A stretch of 64,000 nucleotides of DNA from positions 648,865,420 to 648,929,419 of the forward strand of contig NC_081405.1 in assembly GCF_030272615.1 (NCBI RefSeq), given 5' to 3'. The notes under the pieces are model-generated. The model searched no databases. It was not told where the DNA came from and saw nothing but the letters and a program-made list of their open reading frames with translations. Positions within the stretch are counted from its first letter, which is position 1. Every line of letters starts with the position of its first letter. The position numbers and the translations under genes were made by a program. Positions 1 to 15,630 of the stretch are shown one piece after another. Source of the DNA: Cryptomeria japonica (lineage: Eukaryota; Streptophyta; Pinopsida; Cupressales; Cupressaceae).

Positions 1-239
1 TCAACATGGATGTCACATGAATTCAAGGTGGTGAACCTACATTCAGATAAAGAAGGAATGTACATCAATGGAGTAGTTGCAGAGTTGGTCAACATTAATG
101 GAAGATCCCACAAATCACGGGATGTGTTGCAGAGTCCTTGCAGAGGTTTATGGCTCAAGGTTTGGAGGACAACTATGAGCCAGCTAAGAGTGATTGAGAA
201 GATTGAGGTGGATGAAGGAAATAGCAAGACAGATCTTGG
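1..239. other. Unassigned window edge, possible retroelement remnant
   Basis: An open frame on the plus strand (10-246, 78 codons) covers this edge. It matches no family I recognise and has no splice or promoter context. It lies directly upstream of an LTR-like block, so it may be the 3' end of an element that starts outside the window. No clear polypurine tract is visible before position 240, which weakens that reading. Confidence 0.25.
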
Positions 240-1364
240 TGTTTGACCAAGAGATCAGTCGATAGGGTAAAAGAAGATTGCCAAAGATAGAAGGCGTGAT
301 CAAGAAGGCATGGTAATAGCGGAGATGTATAGTTGGCCGTCAGGGAGATCAAATTGAGAAAGATCTAATTGGCTTTCATTTTCCTTGAGGATGATGAGGA
401 AACCCTAATCTCCTATATTTTGAATTGGCTTTTGGTGGGAAAACCTGGCTATATATATACAGGCCAAAGACATTGTTTATTGCTATTATATAGAAGAATA
501 TTGTGCTACTACGAAGTGTGATACTTCTGCATGTAAGAGAAAATCAGCCAAGTGTTCAACAAGTATCTTAGAAGAGAGTGAGAGTGAGTGAGAATTAGGT
601 TGAAGTGTTTAACTAGTAGCAAAGTAGAACCGGTAGGGACCATACCGGTAGAGCAGAAGTGAAGCAGGTTGCAGAGAAGGAAGACAAAGAACCGGCAAAG
701 TGTTATACCGGTGAAGAGCAGAGAGTAAGGTAGAGATCAAACAGAGAAGAAGAAGAGGAGAGGTGTATCGGTAGATTTTACCAGTAGCAAGGTTGTAGTT
801 GAGAGCAGCAGAGGAGTGATTTTGTGTAGCAGAGAAGGTAGCTCACCAATAGAGTAAGGTATATGATATGGTTGCAAGATTCACTTGTAACAAGACAACT
901 ACTTTTGTAATTGATGTTCTTATTGTGAACACTGAGTTGTAGCTTGGTGTAGGGGTTGTAGCTCCTTTGGGTTGTATCCCATAAATAAGTTAGGGGTTGG
1001 TGCTCCTTGGGTTGGTGCCCTAAATCAGGGGTTGGTGCTCCTTGGGCTAGTGCCCTAAATTAGGGGTTGTAGCTCCTTGGGTTGGTGCCCTAAACATTGT
1101 AATAGTTTTCATTGTGAGGCTGGATTGGAGCAGTGGACTCCAACAGCATTTCTCACCAAGGTTTTTTCCATCTTGGGTTTCCTCATACATGCTAGTGTTA
1201 TGTGATGCCCTTGTGGGTGTTTTCATTTGAGTTGGTCTCCTCACTAACTAGTAAGTATGTTCCTAGTTAGATCTAATATCTAGTATGCACACATAGGATA
1301 GTAAAAGGGAAAAGTTTGAGAACCACTAATTCACCCCCCTCTTGGTGGTACATTGTGTCTAACA
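240..1364 (+). repeat. LTR-like block (3' or solo LTR of a copia-type element)
   Basis: The block has copia LTR architecture. A TATA-rich core (ctatatatata) lies near 450. Near 1160-1220 there is the 'ttttttccatcttgggtttcctca' type tail also seen in elements A and B. A 'ttcacccccctct' stretch precedes a terminal tctaaca at 1364. The proposed start at 240 (tgtttgac) is roughly the inverted complement of the end (gtctaaca). No primer binding site follows 1364, so it would be a 3' or solo LTR. Flanking 5-mers do not match, so the left boundary is tentative. Confidence 0.45.
951..1095 (+). repeat. Minisatellite, four units of about 35-40 bp
   Basis: Four tandem units each begin with aggggttg(t/g) and run through gctcctt(t)gggttggtgcccta-like sequence, starting near 951, 992, 1027 and 1062. 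The units differ at several positions, so the array is not recent. It lies inside the LTR-like block. Confidence 0.8.
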
Positions 1365-1495
1365 GGATCTAGTGAATTCTCCCCCCTCTTTTAATGTAAT
1401 GTGCATGAAAAAGGTTTAGGAGAATCTTTTGTGAAACTTTCACTCCTTCTCTTAAGGAGATAAAAGCTTTCCTCTTGATTTATTAATCACCCTCT

Positions 1496-5430
<3,935 letters not shown>

Positions 5431-5454
5431 TTTAGGGTATATAAGTTCTTTAGG

Positions 5455-6157
5455 GTATTGGTTTTAGGGAGTAGGGTGGAGGAAATCATAGACATAGGGA
5501 AGGAGATAGAGATGTGAAGGAAGATAGAATAAGAGATTATATAAAGGGAGAGTGGTAAGGAGGGAGGGGCAGATCGAGAGAGGGTACATATACAGAGATG
5601 TGATACCTAGGGGGCAAGAGAGACGTTAGAGACCTAGATGGCAAGAGAGGGGTGAGATTTTAAAAGGGGGATAGAAGAGGAGAGTTGATGACTTAGGATA
5701 ATGAGAGAATAGGAGGTAGAGAGAATAAAGAGAAAGAGAGGGAAAAGGAAGGGAAGGGAGAGGTATACATGGAGTTAGATACCTAGAGAGGAGAGAGGTA
5801 GATGGGTGAGGAAGAAAGAGAAGAAAATGATAGAGAAGTTAAAGAAGTGAGAGAGAGATGGGTAAGAAGGTAGGGAGAGAAGTGAAGAGAGAGGGAGTGA
5901 ACTAGAGAGGGGCTAGATAGAGATACATGATACCTAGAGGGGGATAGAGAGGTGAGAGACCTAGATATGGAGAGGGAGAGAGAAGGTTCAGATAGGTTGG
6001 TAATGAGATATGGATGGAGATGTAGAGATGTAGAGATGTGGAGAGGGAAAGAGGGAGAAACCTAGAGAGGGGGAGAGAGGGTGTGATGGAAAGCTGATTA
6101 TGTACATATTAGAGAGAGAATAGGAATAAATAGGGAAGGGAAAGAGAGATTTGGGGA
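5455..6157 (-). repeat. Purine-rich satellite, inverted part, segment 1
   Basis: The plus strand becomes GA-rich right after the CT-rich array. Motifs such as gatacctagagagggga and gagagacctagat are reverse complements of the tccctctctaggtatctc motifs in 1496-5430. This is therefore the same family in the opposite orientation. It ends at the left LTR of element E. Confidence 0.8.
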
Positions 6158-7303
6158 TGTAAAGGGGGGGGATTTTGATTAGGCAATTTGCAACATAGAA
6201 GGAGAAATCACCAAATTAATTTTTGTTTTGATCAGATATTTCCTTTGCATTCAAAAGAAGAGAGGAATCCACTAGATTCAATTACAAATCAGATAAGGAA
6301 TGAATACTAAGTGAATTGATAGATATGAATGTGTTTTTCGAACCTCTTTTGTAAGTTGAAATGCTAATTTAAGGTAAAGTGTTGAAATTAAAGATAAAAC
6401 TGATACTGAGCTATAGATTCAGGATTCAGTTGTGCACCTAGCTCTCAATAATGTGAGTTGATTTGGATCTACGCTATGAAAATGCCCCAAAAAAGTAGGG
6501 CTTGTGGCGTTGCCTCTTGGTCCTTCGAATTTTCTACACATCGAAAAGGGTTGTTTTGTCTTTGTGTCTGAAACTTATTTCTTGAAGAACAATTGCACAC
6601 CTATTTTGTGCACACAGAAAGAAAGGGAAATAGGTTGGGAATAGGGGCTTGCCTTTGGTCAAACCCTGATTTTAGAATTCACCATGAAATTGAGATAAAT
6701 GTAAATGAAATGTTCTCCTTTTGAGGGAAATTATAAATTATGATTGAAAATGAAATTATTATACCTCCTTGTGAATTTTTGTTTGACTCCACATGGAAGT
6801 AGGGTTTCATGAAATAGGATGTATATCTCCACTTCAATGCTTGATCCTTGACTTTATTGTTTCTCCAAGGCTTGAAGGAAGATTGAAGATGATCAATTCC
6901 CCTTGAATGCTTGAATGCTTGATCTCTTATGTGTTCAATGATTGCTCATAAATGTAATGGATGTTGAAATGAGAGGGGAAATCCTCTTTATATACTTGTT
7001 TGTTAGATAATTGGCTAATTTTCCAACATAGGCTGACACAGAGAGGAGAATCTCACCCAAACTTGAATTGGGAAAAAAGGTTTAAAGACCACCCAAAATG
7101 AGGGGAACCAGGGCATGGTGCCCTGGACCTACCCTATTTTTAGGCTAGGATCAAGTGTTTGATAAGTGTAAAATCAATTTTTTGGGTATTTGTGATGTGT
7201 ATGAGCATAATCAGGTCTTCATTCAGGCCAAGGGACACAAACACTAAGATGAAGGCCAAAATGCGATCAAAAATTGCAAGGGGTGCAATTTTAGGATGCT
7301 ACA
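6158..7303 (-). repeat. Element E 3' LTR (left)
   Basis: It spans 1146 bp from tgtaaagg to ggatgctaca. Compared with the right LTR it keeps about 50-70 extra bases near 6490-6550 and lacks about 50 bases present near 13730-13770. Confidence 0.85.
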
Positions 7304-7318
7304 TTTAGCCCCCTCTTT
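7304..7318 (-). other. Element E polypurine tract
   Basis: The minus strand reads aaagagggggctaaa directly before the 3' LTR, as expected for a plus-strand synthesis primer site. It fixes the orientation of the element. Confidence 0.7.
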
Positions 7319-8100
7319 AGTGGGAGTATGAAGTCAATCATACTCTTGATAAAATACAAAGGGTTCAAATTGATGGAATTTTGCCAAGTCATCAAGGAGG
7401 CAAGGTACCCCAGTGGACTTTAGGATCTCACAACTTCAAAGACAAGGTAAAAGGGAAGATCATGAAAGAGAGAAATAGAGAACCATGACTTCAAATAGTA
7501 GGGTTCTCTTACTATGATTCATGAAAAGAAAGATACCAAAAATTATAAAGAAAAATCTAAGTAACTTTAAGTATCAAGATGTGCAAGACAGAGAATCATT
7601 GAGCAGAGTGTATGCCCCCACATTAAAGTGATTGTGCACACCTTATCGGTATCAATATCTTTAAGGTAGGAAACACCCAAAAAGACAAGCATATTATCAC
7701 AATAATTTAGCCCCCAAGAGAGGACAAATCAAAGGATAATGATCACAAAACACAAAACATGAGGTAGTTTCACCTACTTTTGGAGTCAATATGTTTTTTA
7801 TGATAACTCATGCATATCACGTATACATATGTGCATAGAATTGTCCTCATCCCCCAAAGAAAGTAAACCACCATGGAAGAAGGGAACACATGTGTCTTTT
7901 GACTCAACATGGAAGAGCCCAAAAGAGATCCCAACACTTTGCATCATCCTCAAGTAGACCACACTAGGGACAACAAATAGAAGAGTGGAGATATAAATAG
8001 AAGAAGGTCTCAAAAAAGAAAGAGAGGAGAGAGAGAATTGACGGTGCTAATAAATCTAATCAAACACATCATCCACCCCCCAATCTTACTCATCATTGTC

Positions 8101-9066
8101 TTAGGAAAGTGGATAACATGCAAGAGGAGTGACATCGAGCATACTAGATGGAGATATCATAAGTTCCAGACAAGGACCATGCTCTAATGATGAGTCACTT
8201 TGTCTATTACTCGGAGCTACAATTAATTCTTGTAAAAATTGTTTAGATGAATCATTTTCAACATCAACATATTAATATTCTTCATCAGAAATATTAGGGT
8301 CAATATTTTCATCATTAACAACATTCTCACTTGTTTCTGCATCAAGATTAATAAAAATAGGAGCTCTAATAGGAATAGAACTTGAACCATTATTTTTCTT
8401 AAGCATTTTGCATCTTGGAGAATTAGGTTTAAAATATTCATTAGGAGAAAATGGAATTATGTAAACAGTAGGTGTTTTAGGAGAAGAAATGGTTTGGGAA
8501 GCAAGTTCGCGAGCTCTAGCATGACGTCTCCATCAGCATTCTCTTGCACAATAGTTTCATTTTGTTTTAGCTTAGGTTTGTGAAGGTTTATAATTGTCAA
8601 GTATGGGCTTGTTTTCTTGTTTTAAGGAAGGATGAATGGGTTGAGGACTTTTAGGTTGAACAATAGGAGAGGTCGGTTGCTTATCTTTGTAAGATGTAGG
8701 AGGCAAAACCGCACCATATAAAGGAGGGATGTGAGGTGTAGGAAGGAGATCGGGTCTACCATGAGGAGGAGGAATAGGTATACCCTTAGGAGGAATATCT
8801 TGACACTTGGGAGGAGGAGAATTTCTATCCTTGGGAGGAAGAGTGGACTCATCCATAGAAGAAGGAATATATTTTTCCTTAGGAAGAAGAATATCACTTT
8901 CCTTAGGAGGAAGGATACTCTTGTCTTTAGGAGAAGAAATAGGTGCCTCTTTGGAAAAAATATTATTTCTTTCCTTAGGAGGAAGAATGATCTTATCCTC
9001 GAGAAGAGGTATATGATCATCAAGAGGAAGGATAAGTGTTGGAATTCTAGGTTTACTCAAAGACAA
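8101..9066 (-). pseudogene. Element E proline-rich repeat and acidic tail of the gag-PR polyprotein
   Basis: A 164-codon frame (9066-8572) follows the protease, overlapping its end in another frame. Residues 27-90 are eight consecutive 8-residue units with consensus I-L-P-P-K-(E/D)-x-(S/D/N), encoded by eight 24-bp DNA repeats. The rest is also rich in Pro, Lys and Ser. In a shifted frame, coding-like sequence continues through a segment with PNISDEEY and other acidic runs to about 8101, with one internal stop. I recognise no enzyme domain. A spacer or nucleic-acid-binding role is only a guess. The 3' untranslated stretch 7319-8100 shows nothing recognisable. Confidence 0.55.
8797..8988 (-). 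repeat. Eight 24-bp tandem repeats encoding PPKE octapeptides
   Basis: The interval is exactly 192 bp. Translated on the minus strand it gives ILPPKERN, ISSPKDKS, ILPPKESD, ILLPKEKY, TLPPKDRN and variants, all in register. The register is kept even though other parts of the element are frameshifted. Confidence 0.85.
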
Positions 9067-9600
9067 ATCATCTCATTTTTCCATTTTTGATAAGATTTAA
9101 AGAGAGCATCACTTCTAGGTTGAAGAAGTTGGAATTGTTCAGACCAAAAATAGTCGAGAAAAACATCTCCACACCTCACCGTAGGTTGATATATGCTATG
9201 ATTAATAGTTATGATTTCATCATTATGAGGAAATTTCAAACACTTATGAACAGTAGAAGTGAACACTTTCATGGAAGAGAGCCAAGGATGTCCCAACTTC
9301 ACATGAAATTGATCGAATGTGGGAATGATAGAAAAATTAATATTTAAGCATTTAGTGTCAACATCAATGGGAAATGTGATAGAACCAATAACAGGACAAG
9401 AGAAGCCATCAAAAACTTTAACTACCACATCAGTGTCATCATATATCACTTGATACAATTGCAAAGTATAAAGAAATTCTTCATTTATCACATTAACCAT
9501 GCAATTTGGATCAATAAGAACTCCTCGAGAAGGCATGCCTTTGATTTTCATAGTTAAATAAAGTGGGCCATCAGGTGCTTCAATAGTCTCGCTAGGATCA
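9057..9600 (-). pseudogene. Element E retropepsin-like protease domain
   Basis: The frame has the layout of the plant gypsy aspartic protease: a leading PLYLT..KIKG strand, the VLID active-site loop followed by VNVI, and the downstream LGHPWL..MK...ST.HKCLKFPH segment typical of these polyproteins. The active site reads D-P-N-C where D-x-G-S is expected, so the catalytic loop has lost its Gly and the enzyme is probably inactive. Upstream codons 9552-9600 belong to the same domain. It acted, when intact, to process the gag polyprotein. Confidence 0.7.
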
Positions 9601-9639
9601 AATGTAATTCAAAAGTCCTTAGGAGTTTCATTTTTGTCA

Positions 9640-11537
9640 AAAAGGCTCACCAGATTATTAGATTCAAGGCCAACATCCTTGGGAGAGAAGGAAAGATGAT
9701 TAACTTCTCAATCACATTAGTGGAATGGAAAGGTAAAGGATCAGTGAAAATTTGAAGGTTTTGATTAGGATGAGCTACTGATTTATTTCCTTTATCATTC
9801 ACACTAGTCAGAGATATGGCATTGTTATCAATCAAGTCTTGAATCTTACCCTTCAATGAATATCACTTTTCAGTGTCATATGACTAGGTTAACAATAGTA
9901 TTCGCAAAAGGCTTAGTTGTATCAATCGGTTTGGTGGGGGAAAGTTTCAACACATTCATTTGTAACAATTGAGACATAATACTATGCAAAGATTCATTAA
10001 GAGGAGTGAATTATTTTCTAGAGTATTTAGACAAAGAAAGAACATCTATTGTGGCTACCACTTGAGTGTTGTTGTTTTCATTGAATTTGGTGAATCCCTT
10101 ATTTGGTTTGAGCTTTGCAAAATGTTGTTGAGCACTTTCACCCTTATCACTTAGAGACATTGAAGCTACACACAACTTCATAAAGGAACTAAACTCATAA
10201 AATATAAGTTTATCCCTAATATCTTTTTGTAAATTAACAATAAAGATCTTCTAAATATCTTGATCAAGCATAGGAAAAGAAATTTCAGAATATAGATGCT
10301 TATACCTACCAATAAAATCAATCACTTTTTCTTTCACACCTTCTTTACAATGAATCAAATCAGTCAAAGTGGTTTTAGGACCAATATTATTGTGAAATTT
10401 CTAAATTAAAGCATTAGCCAATTGTTGAAAAAAAGTAATACAATAAGGAGGCAACGAACAATACCATTGCAAATCTTTATCCCTTAATGTTCAAGTAAAC
10501 AATTTAGCCAACAATCTTTGGCCATTAAAAAAGTCACTACACAAATTTTGAATGTTTTAACATGAGTAAAGGGATCACCTTTTCCATTATAAAGTTCCAA
10601 TTAAGGGACTTCCACATGTTTAGGAGGGACAACTCGGATAATGTCATTGGATAATGGGATCACTGCATCAAATATGGACACATTATACTTAGATTGATTC
10701 ATAGAAGTGATTTTATGTTGTAAGGAAGAGATTGTTTGGGCTAGACTATTGATGGTAGCTTTGGTAGAAGGATTGAATTGGACATATTGGATTGAGAAAG
10801 AGGGTAACATTTTTGAATGAAGGAAGGGGGTGGGAATAAGGAGGGATATTGTTATAGGAAGGTGGGGGTTGAAAATAAGGAGGTGGAACATTATGATAGG
10901 TAGGAATGGGAGAGGATTGGGTAACACATGGAAGGCTCGTGGTAGGAAGAATGAAAGAAGAGGAGTTTCCCCCTTGAATAACATTCACAAGTATAGGAGA
11001 AGATTGGGTACAAATGAAATACTTATGGTAGGAGGAATGAAAGTAAAGGAGTCTCCCCATTGACTAACATTCATAGGTATAATATTTTGTGTAAAGGTAG
11101 CCATGATGTTTGATGTAAATGTGGGAACACTAGCCATAGGAGTAGTCAAAGGAATGGAATGATTAACCTGACTAGGAGGTTGTGTATAACATAGGCTTCA
11201 ACAAAACTCTTCATGGGCATAATATTAGAATCAACAATATGAGCAATAGCATGCAAGATATCAACACCAAGTTTATCACTTTAAACCATTATTTTTAATC
11301 CTTCAATCAATGGGAGAGCTTCACTTTCTAGGTATTATTGGCTCAATCTTGGCTCATTAATTGTTGAATATTTTCACATTGATTGTCAATATTTTCTTAT
11401 TGGTCAATAGAAACCCCAATTAGTGATTCCTCCACATCATTAAATTTATCTAAAGAATGAAGATAGATGGGGACATTTGTAGGATTGGAAGAACCACCAA
11501 TATCCTCATGGAAAAAGTTATCCAAATTAGGCTCCAT
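9640..11537 (-). pseudogene. Element E gag (decayed)
   Basis: The best start is ATG at 11537, opening an acidic N-terminus (MEPNLDNFFHEDIGG). Further on, near 10140-10450, the retrotransposon-gag pattern is visible: QLANALI, GPKTTLTDLIHCK, FIGRYKHLY, then a conserved SFMKLC segment. Several stops and frameshifts interrupt it, for example a stop where a Gln is expected near 11400. A Pro/Phe-rich stretch lies at 10600-11060. The linker before the protease (9647-9856) carries DNNAISLTSVNDKG. Family knowledge: gag forms the virus-like particle that packages element RNA. Confidence 0.6.
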
Positions 11538-12800
11538 CCCTCGGTAATTAAACCTTGGGAAGCCTTAATTATGCAAATTCTTCTCATGGGGACACTATAG
11601 GTTGGACTAATAGCAGAAACTCATGCACTAAGGGAGGTAAATTGAAATTTTGAAATTTGAATTTTGGAATCTAAGTTGCAAAATAATTGAATAATGCAAA
11701 ATTCTAGGGAAAATGATTACTCAATTAAACGAAGAAATTGATTGAAAGCACAAAGAGAAATAATGTAACCTCTAAGGAATTTAAATTTAAAATTAGGGCT
11801 TTGCTAAAATAACCTTTTAATTTAAAATTAAAATTACCCACTAGGAGATAGAAATTTAAATTTAAAATTAGGGTTTAAAATAACCTCTTAATTTTAAAAT
11901 TTAAATTGGAAATTATGATGTTGAAACCCCAACTTTGTTTTCGACCTTGGACCAAGCTAGAATAAATATAATTTCATAAATCTATGGATTTAAATAGTAA
12001 AATAGTACCACAACAAGCTCCTGAAATTTAGGGACAAAAAGTTGGGACCAAGAGGCTACCTCTTGGTCTGATGAACTTTTTGCCAATTTTTTTGGGAAGC
12101 AAGATATTGTGATTCTAAAGAGAATTCAAGAAGGATGGGGAAATTCAAGATATCTAGATGTGTGAAATCAAGCCTTGAAGGTCAAAATAGGACATAATTA
12201 GAGTATGTGATGAAATGATTAATTGAAAGAATAAAATAAAATAGGGGCATACTTAGCTAAGGGCCCACTTTTATGATGTGAAGTGGCATAAAAGAAGAAT
12301 TCATATTTAATTAAATTAATTAAATGCTTAAAGGGAAATTGAGAAATTGGAAAATTGCACAAGGTTAACTTAAATTTAAGAAATAGGGTTTGTTGCATTA
12401 ACCACTTAATTTTAAAATTTAAATTTGAAATTATAATTTTGAATTTGTATTGAAATTAAGAACCAAATGTGAAGAGGGAAATTTACAATTTAAACAACTC
12501 ACAAGCTCAATTTTTAAATTAAAAATTAGGGTTTTTGAAATCAACCACTTAATTTTAAAATTTTGATTGCAATTTGAACATGTAGATGAAAACTTGAATT
12601 TTAAAATTTAAGAACATTCAGATATGAAATAGTTAACCCAAATTATGCAATTCACAAGCTCAATAAAAAAATTAGGGTTTTTAAGAAAAATTAACCTCTA
12701 AATTTTTTTAATTTGAATGGAAATCAAACTTGCAAATTAAAATTTGAATTTTAAATTGCATACACACACAGAGCTGAAAATAAAAAATAAAAAATAAAGG

Positions 12801-12821
12801 TGTTTCATATCGGGTTCACCA
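12801..12821 (-). other. Element E primer binding site
   Basis: The minus strand reads TGGTGAACCCGATATGAAAC three bases after the end of the right LTR. It begins with TGG, as expected for pairing to a tRNA CCA end. I cannot assign the tRNA. The AT-rich leader between it and gag (11538-12800) shows only homopolymer-rich sequence. Confidence 0.5.
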
Positions 12822-12824
12822 AAA

Positions 12825-13943
12825 TGTAAAGGGGGAAATTTTGATTTGGCAATTTGCAACATACAAGGAGAAATCACCAAATCAATTTTTTTTTTGATGG
12901 GAGATTTCCTTTACATTCAAAAGAGGGGATGAATCCACTAAATTCAATCAAAAATCAAATAAGGAATGAATACTAAGTGGATTGATAGCTTATGAATGTT
13001 TTTTTCCCTCATTTGTAAGTTGAAATGTTGATTTAGGGTAAAGTGCTGAAATTGAAGAAAAAAATGAGAAAATACTAAGCTACAGGTTCGGGATTCAATT
13101 GTGCACCTGGATCTGAGTAATATGAGTTGATTTGAATATGCCTTGTAAAAATACCCTCAAAATCGGTTGTTCTATCTTTGTGTTTGGATATTATTTCCAA
13201 AAGTAGAGTTGCGCACTTGTTTTGTGCACAGAAAAAGAAAGGGAAATAGGTTGGGAATAGGGGCTTGCCTTTGGTCAAACCCTAGTTTGGAATTAACCAT
13301 GAAATTGAGATAAATGTAAATTAAATGATTGAAGGGAAATATTCTCCTTTTGAGGGAGATGTTGAATTATAACTGAAAATAAGATGATTATACCTCCTTA
13401 TGAGGTTTTGCTTGAGTCCACATGGAATTAGGGTTTCATGAAATGGGATGTAGATCTCCACTTCAATGCTTGATCCCTAACTTTATTGTTGCTTGAAGGC
13501 TTGAAGGAAGATTGATGATGCTCAATTGCTCCTGAATGATGCCCACTGCTTGCTCATAAATATAATTAATGTTCAAATGAGAGGGGACATCCTCTTTATA
13601 TACCTACCTATTAGATTAATTAGCTAATTTTCTGACATAGGCCGATACGGAGAGGAGAATCTCGCCCAAACTTGAATTGGGAAAAAGGGTTTAAAGAGGG
13701 CCCAAAATGAGGGGGATTGGGGTGTGGCGCCTTGGTCCCAATGAGGACTAGGGTGTTATGCCCTTGTCCTACCCTATTTTTGAGCTAGAATTAAATGTTT
13801 GATAAGTGCAAAATTAAAATTTTTGGCATTTGTGATGTGTATGAGCATAATCAAGTCTTCAATCAGGCCAAGGGGTGCAAAAATTAAGGTGAAGACCCAA
13901 ATGATCTCAAAAGTTGCAAGGGGTGCAATTTTAGGATGCTACA
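12825..13943 (-). repeat. Element E 5' LTR (right)
   Basis: It spans 1119 bp with the same termini as the left LTR. It is followed directly by the GGGGA target duplication and GA-rich satellite. Confidence 0.85.
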
Positions 13944-14493
13944 GGGGATGAGGATGGAGAGAGATATATATAGAGGGAGAGGGGAAGAAAAGAAGGAAGA
14001 TACCTATAAATGGGAGGGAGGGATAAGAGGAGAGATGAAAGAATAAAGAGAGAGAGAGGTAGAAATGGAGGGAATGAAAGACCTAGGGAAGGAGGAGATA
14101 GAGAAGGGAGGGGAGGTAGATAAGAGAGGGAGAGAGTTCAAAAATAAATAGGGTAAAAGGGGAAGGAGACAGAGGGGAAGAGAGAGGGAGAGAACTAGAG
14201 AGGGGACAAATACTTTGAAAATGGTCTCCCACTTCATTGAGAAACCAATCTGATGATCGTGAACCCCTTTGATGGACTGATATCTCAAGTTTTCTTTTGT
14301 ATCCCAAGACAATGGTGACAAACAATAAGATAAAATATGGAAATGAAGGTGACAGCTACAAAAACTTCAGCGATCTGATGACAAGATGAGATAGCTAGGA
14401 GAGCTAGATGGGGAAAGAGAGATGAGAGACCTAGATGGAAAGAGAGAGGATTGAGATAGATAGAGAGAGATAGATAGAGGTGATTAATGACAA
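13944..14493 (-). repeat. Purine-rich satellite, inverted part, segment 2
   Basis: GA-rich sequence of the same kind as 5455-6157, lying between elements E and A. About 180 bp (14220-14400) is not purine-rich and is unassigned. Confidence 0.75.
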
Positions 14494-15574
14494 TGCTAGA
14501 AATTTGGAGGAATTGATTATGTGTTGCATTGATGTTTTGTCATTGATGGCAACACCGGTTTCTAATTGGTTCTAGTAGAGTGGTTGATTATGATATTGAT
14601 CCAGTGGGATCTGGTATGCTTTGGTTTGTGGAATTTGTTTGGATGCACATGATAAGTGGTGTTGGTGCATCTTGTCTATGTTCTATTTCATCGGTGGTGT
14701 TGGATTTGGTTTATGGCGACCTATTTTGGGTCCAGTGTTATCTAGGTTATGGACCAGTTTCTGTAACGTGTTGGAGGATGTTCCTGATGCGTTATCGACA
14801 CGATTTAATGATTGGTTTACTTTGTTTTTGGCCTAAGATGACTTGGTTGATCATTGGATTATGGGTTTATGTCATGAATTTATTATATTATCTTTTAGGT
14901 GGCCGACCTAATTGTTTAGGTCCCGGGTTGGTATAAATATGATGTAAGATCTATTTATAGATCATGGTGTATGGGTCAAAAAGAAAAAGGTTATGGAATG
15001 ATCTGTGTGTGAATAAAGTTGTAATCATATGCAAAAGGTTTGGTCAATCATAACTAATCAAATTGGCTTTGTAAGAGAGGTTTAAGGTCTCCAGTATTGA
15101 GCTTAACTGGAACTATACTCAGGCATAGGAGATGTTATACTTCTAATTCACTCTTCTTTCTAGATTGTAGTTTAATGTTTATGTAGTCAGTGAGGCTCCT
15201 TTTTTTGATGAGCAGTGCACTCTAGGTTGTTGGCCTTCCTGCATGTGTAGGCCCCTTATATTGTAAACACATACTTGTTGCAAAACTATTGTCTAACTTT
15301 GCGTAGGCTTCCCACCATGGTTTTTCCCTTTACTGGGTTTTCCACATACAAATCTTGGTGTCATGTGTTATGGATGGATGGTAAATGTTCTGTGATTTAT
15401 GTTTATGTTTAAATGCTTTATCAGTCATTCAAATATTTGGTTTATGCATTTCGATAATAAGTTTATGTGTTCCGGTATTAAGGATTTAAATGCTTAAAGT
15501 TTTATAATCTGGTGACAATTGATTCACCCCCCCGCGCCTCTTAGTTGTCCTCTAGTTATCTAATCTATCTAACA
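14494..15574 (+). repeat. Element A 5' LTR
   Basis: It runs from tgctagaaatttgg to tatctaaca, 1081 bp. A TATA box (tataaata, 14932-14939) is preserved. Compared with the 3' LTR it lacks about 130-150 bp after position 14637 and a smaller piece near 14680. Confidence 0.8.
14932..14939 (+). promoter_or_regulatory. TATA box of element A LTR
   Basis: tataaata lies after a conserved ggtggccgacctaattg stretch. The same box occurs at 20738-20745 in the 3' LTR, consistent with the element promoter at the U3/R boundary. Confidence 0.6.
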
Positions 15575-15576
15575 AT

Positions 15577-15590
15577 TGGTATCAAAGCTT
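15577..15590 (+). other. Element A primer binding site (initiator Met tRNA type)
   Basis: tggtatcaaagctt starts two bases after the 5' LTR. It matches the usual copia site TGGTATCAGAGC except for a G to A change. Confidence 0.8.
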
Positions 15591-15630
15591 GGTCCTCTTT
15601 GCAGAAGCTTAACCACTTAAGGAAGATCCT

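Larger units (their letters stand above)
6158..13943 (-). mobile_element. Element E: gag-protease-only Ty3/gypsy-type LTR retrotransposon
   Basis: Two LTRs (6158-7303 and 12825-13943) begin tgtaaaggggg and end ggatgctaca on the plus strand. They are flanked by the perfect 5-bp target duplication GGGGA (6153-6157 and 13944-13948). The polypurine tract lies next to the left LTR and the primer binding site next to the right LTR, so the element reads on the minus strand. The interior holds a decayed gag, a retropepsin-like domain of gypsy type and a proline-rich then acidic tail. No reverse transcriptase, RNase H or integrase motifs were found, so it appears non-autonomous. LTR divergence exceeds 10% by eye and includes indels of tens of bases, making it an old insertion. 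It interrupts the GA-rich satellite. Confidence 0.85.

Noticed and set aside
8731-9090. Plus-strand Arg-rich frames over the element E repeat
   Set aside because: They are antisense translations of the 24-bp proline repeat on the minus strand, where protease and gag give the correct frame context.
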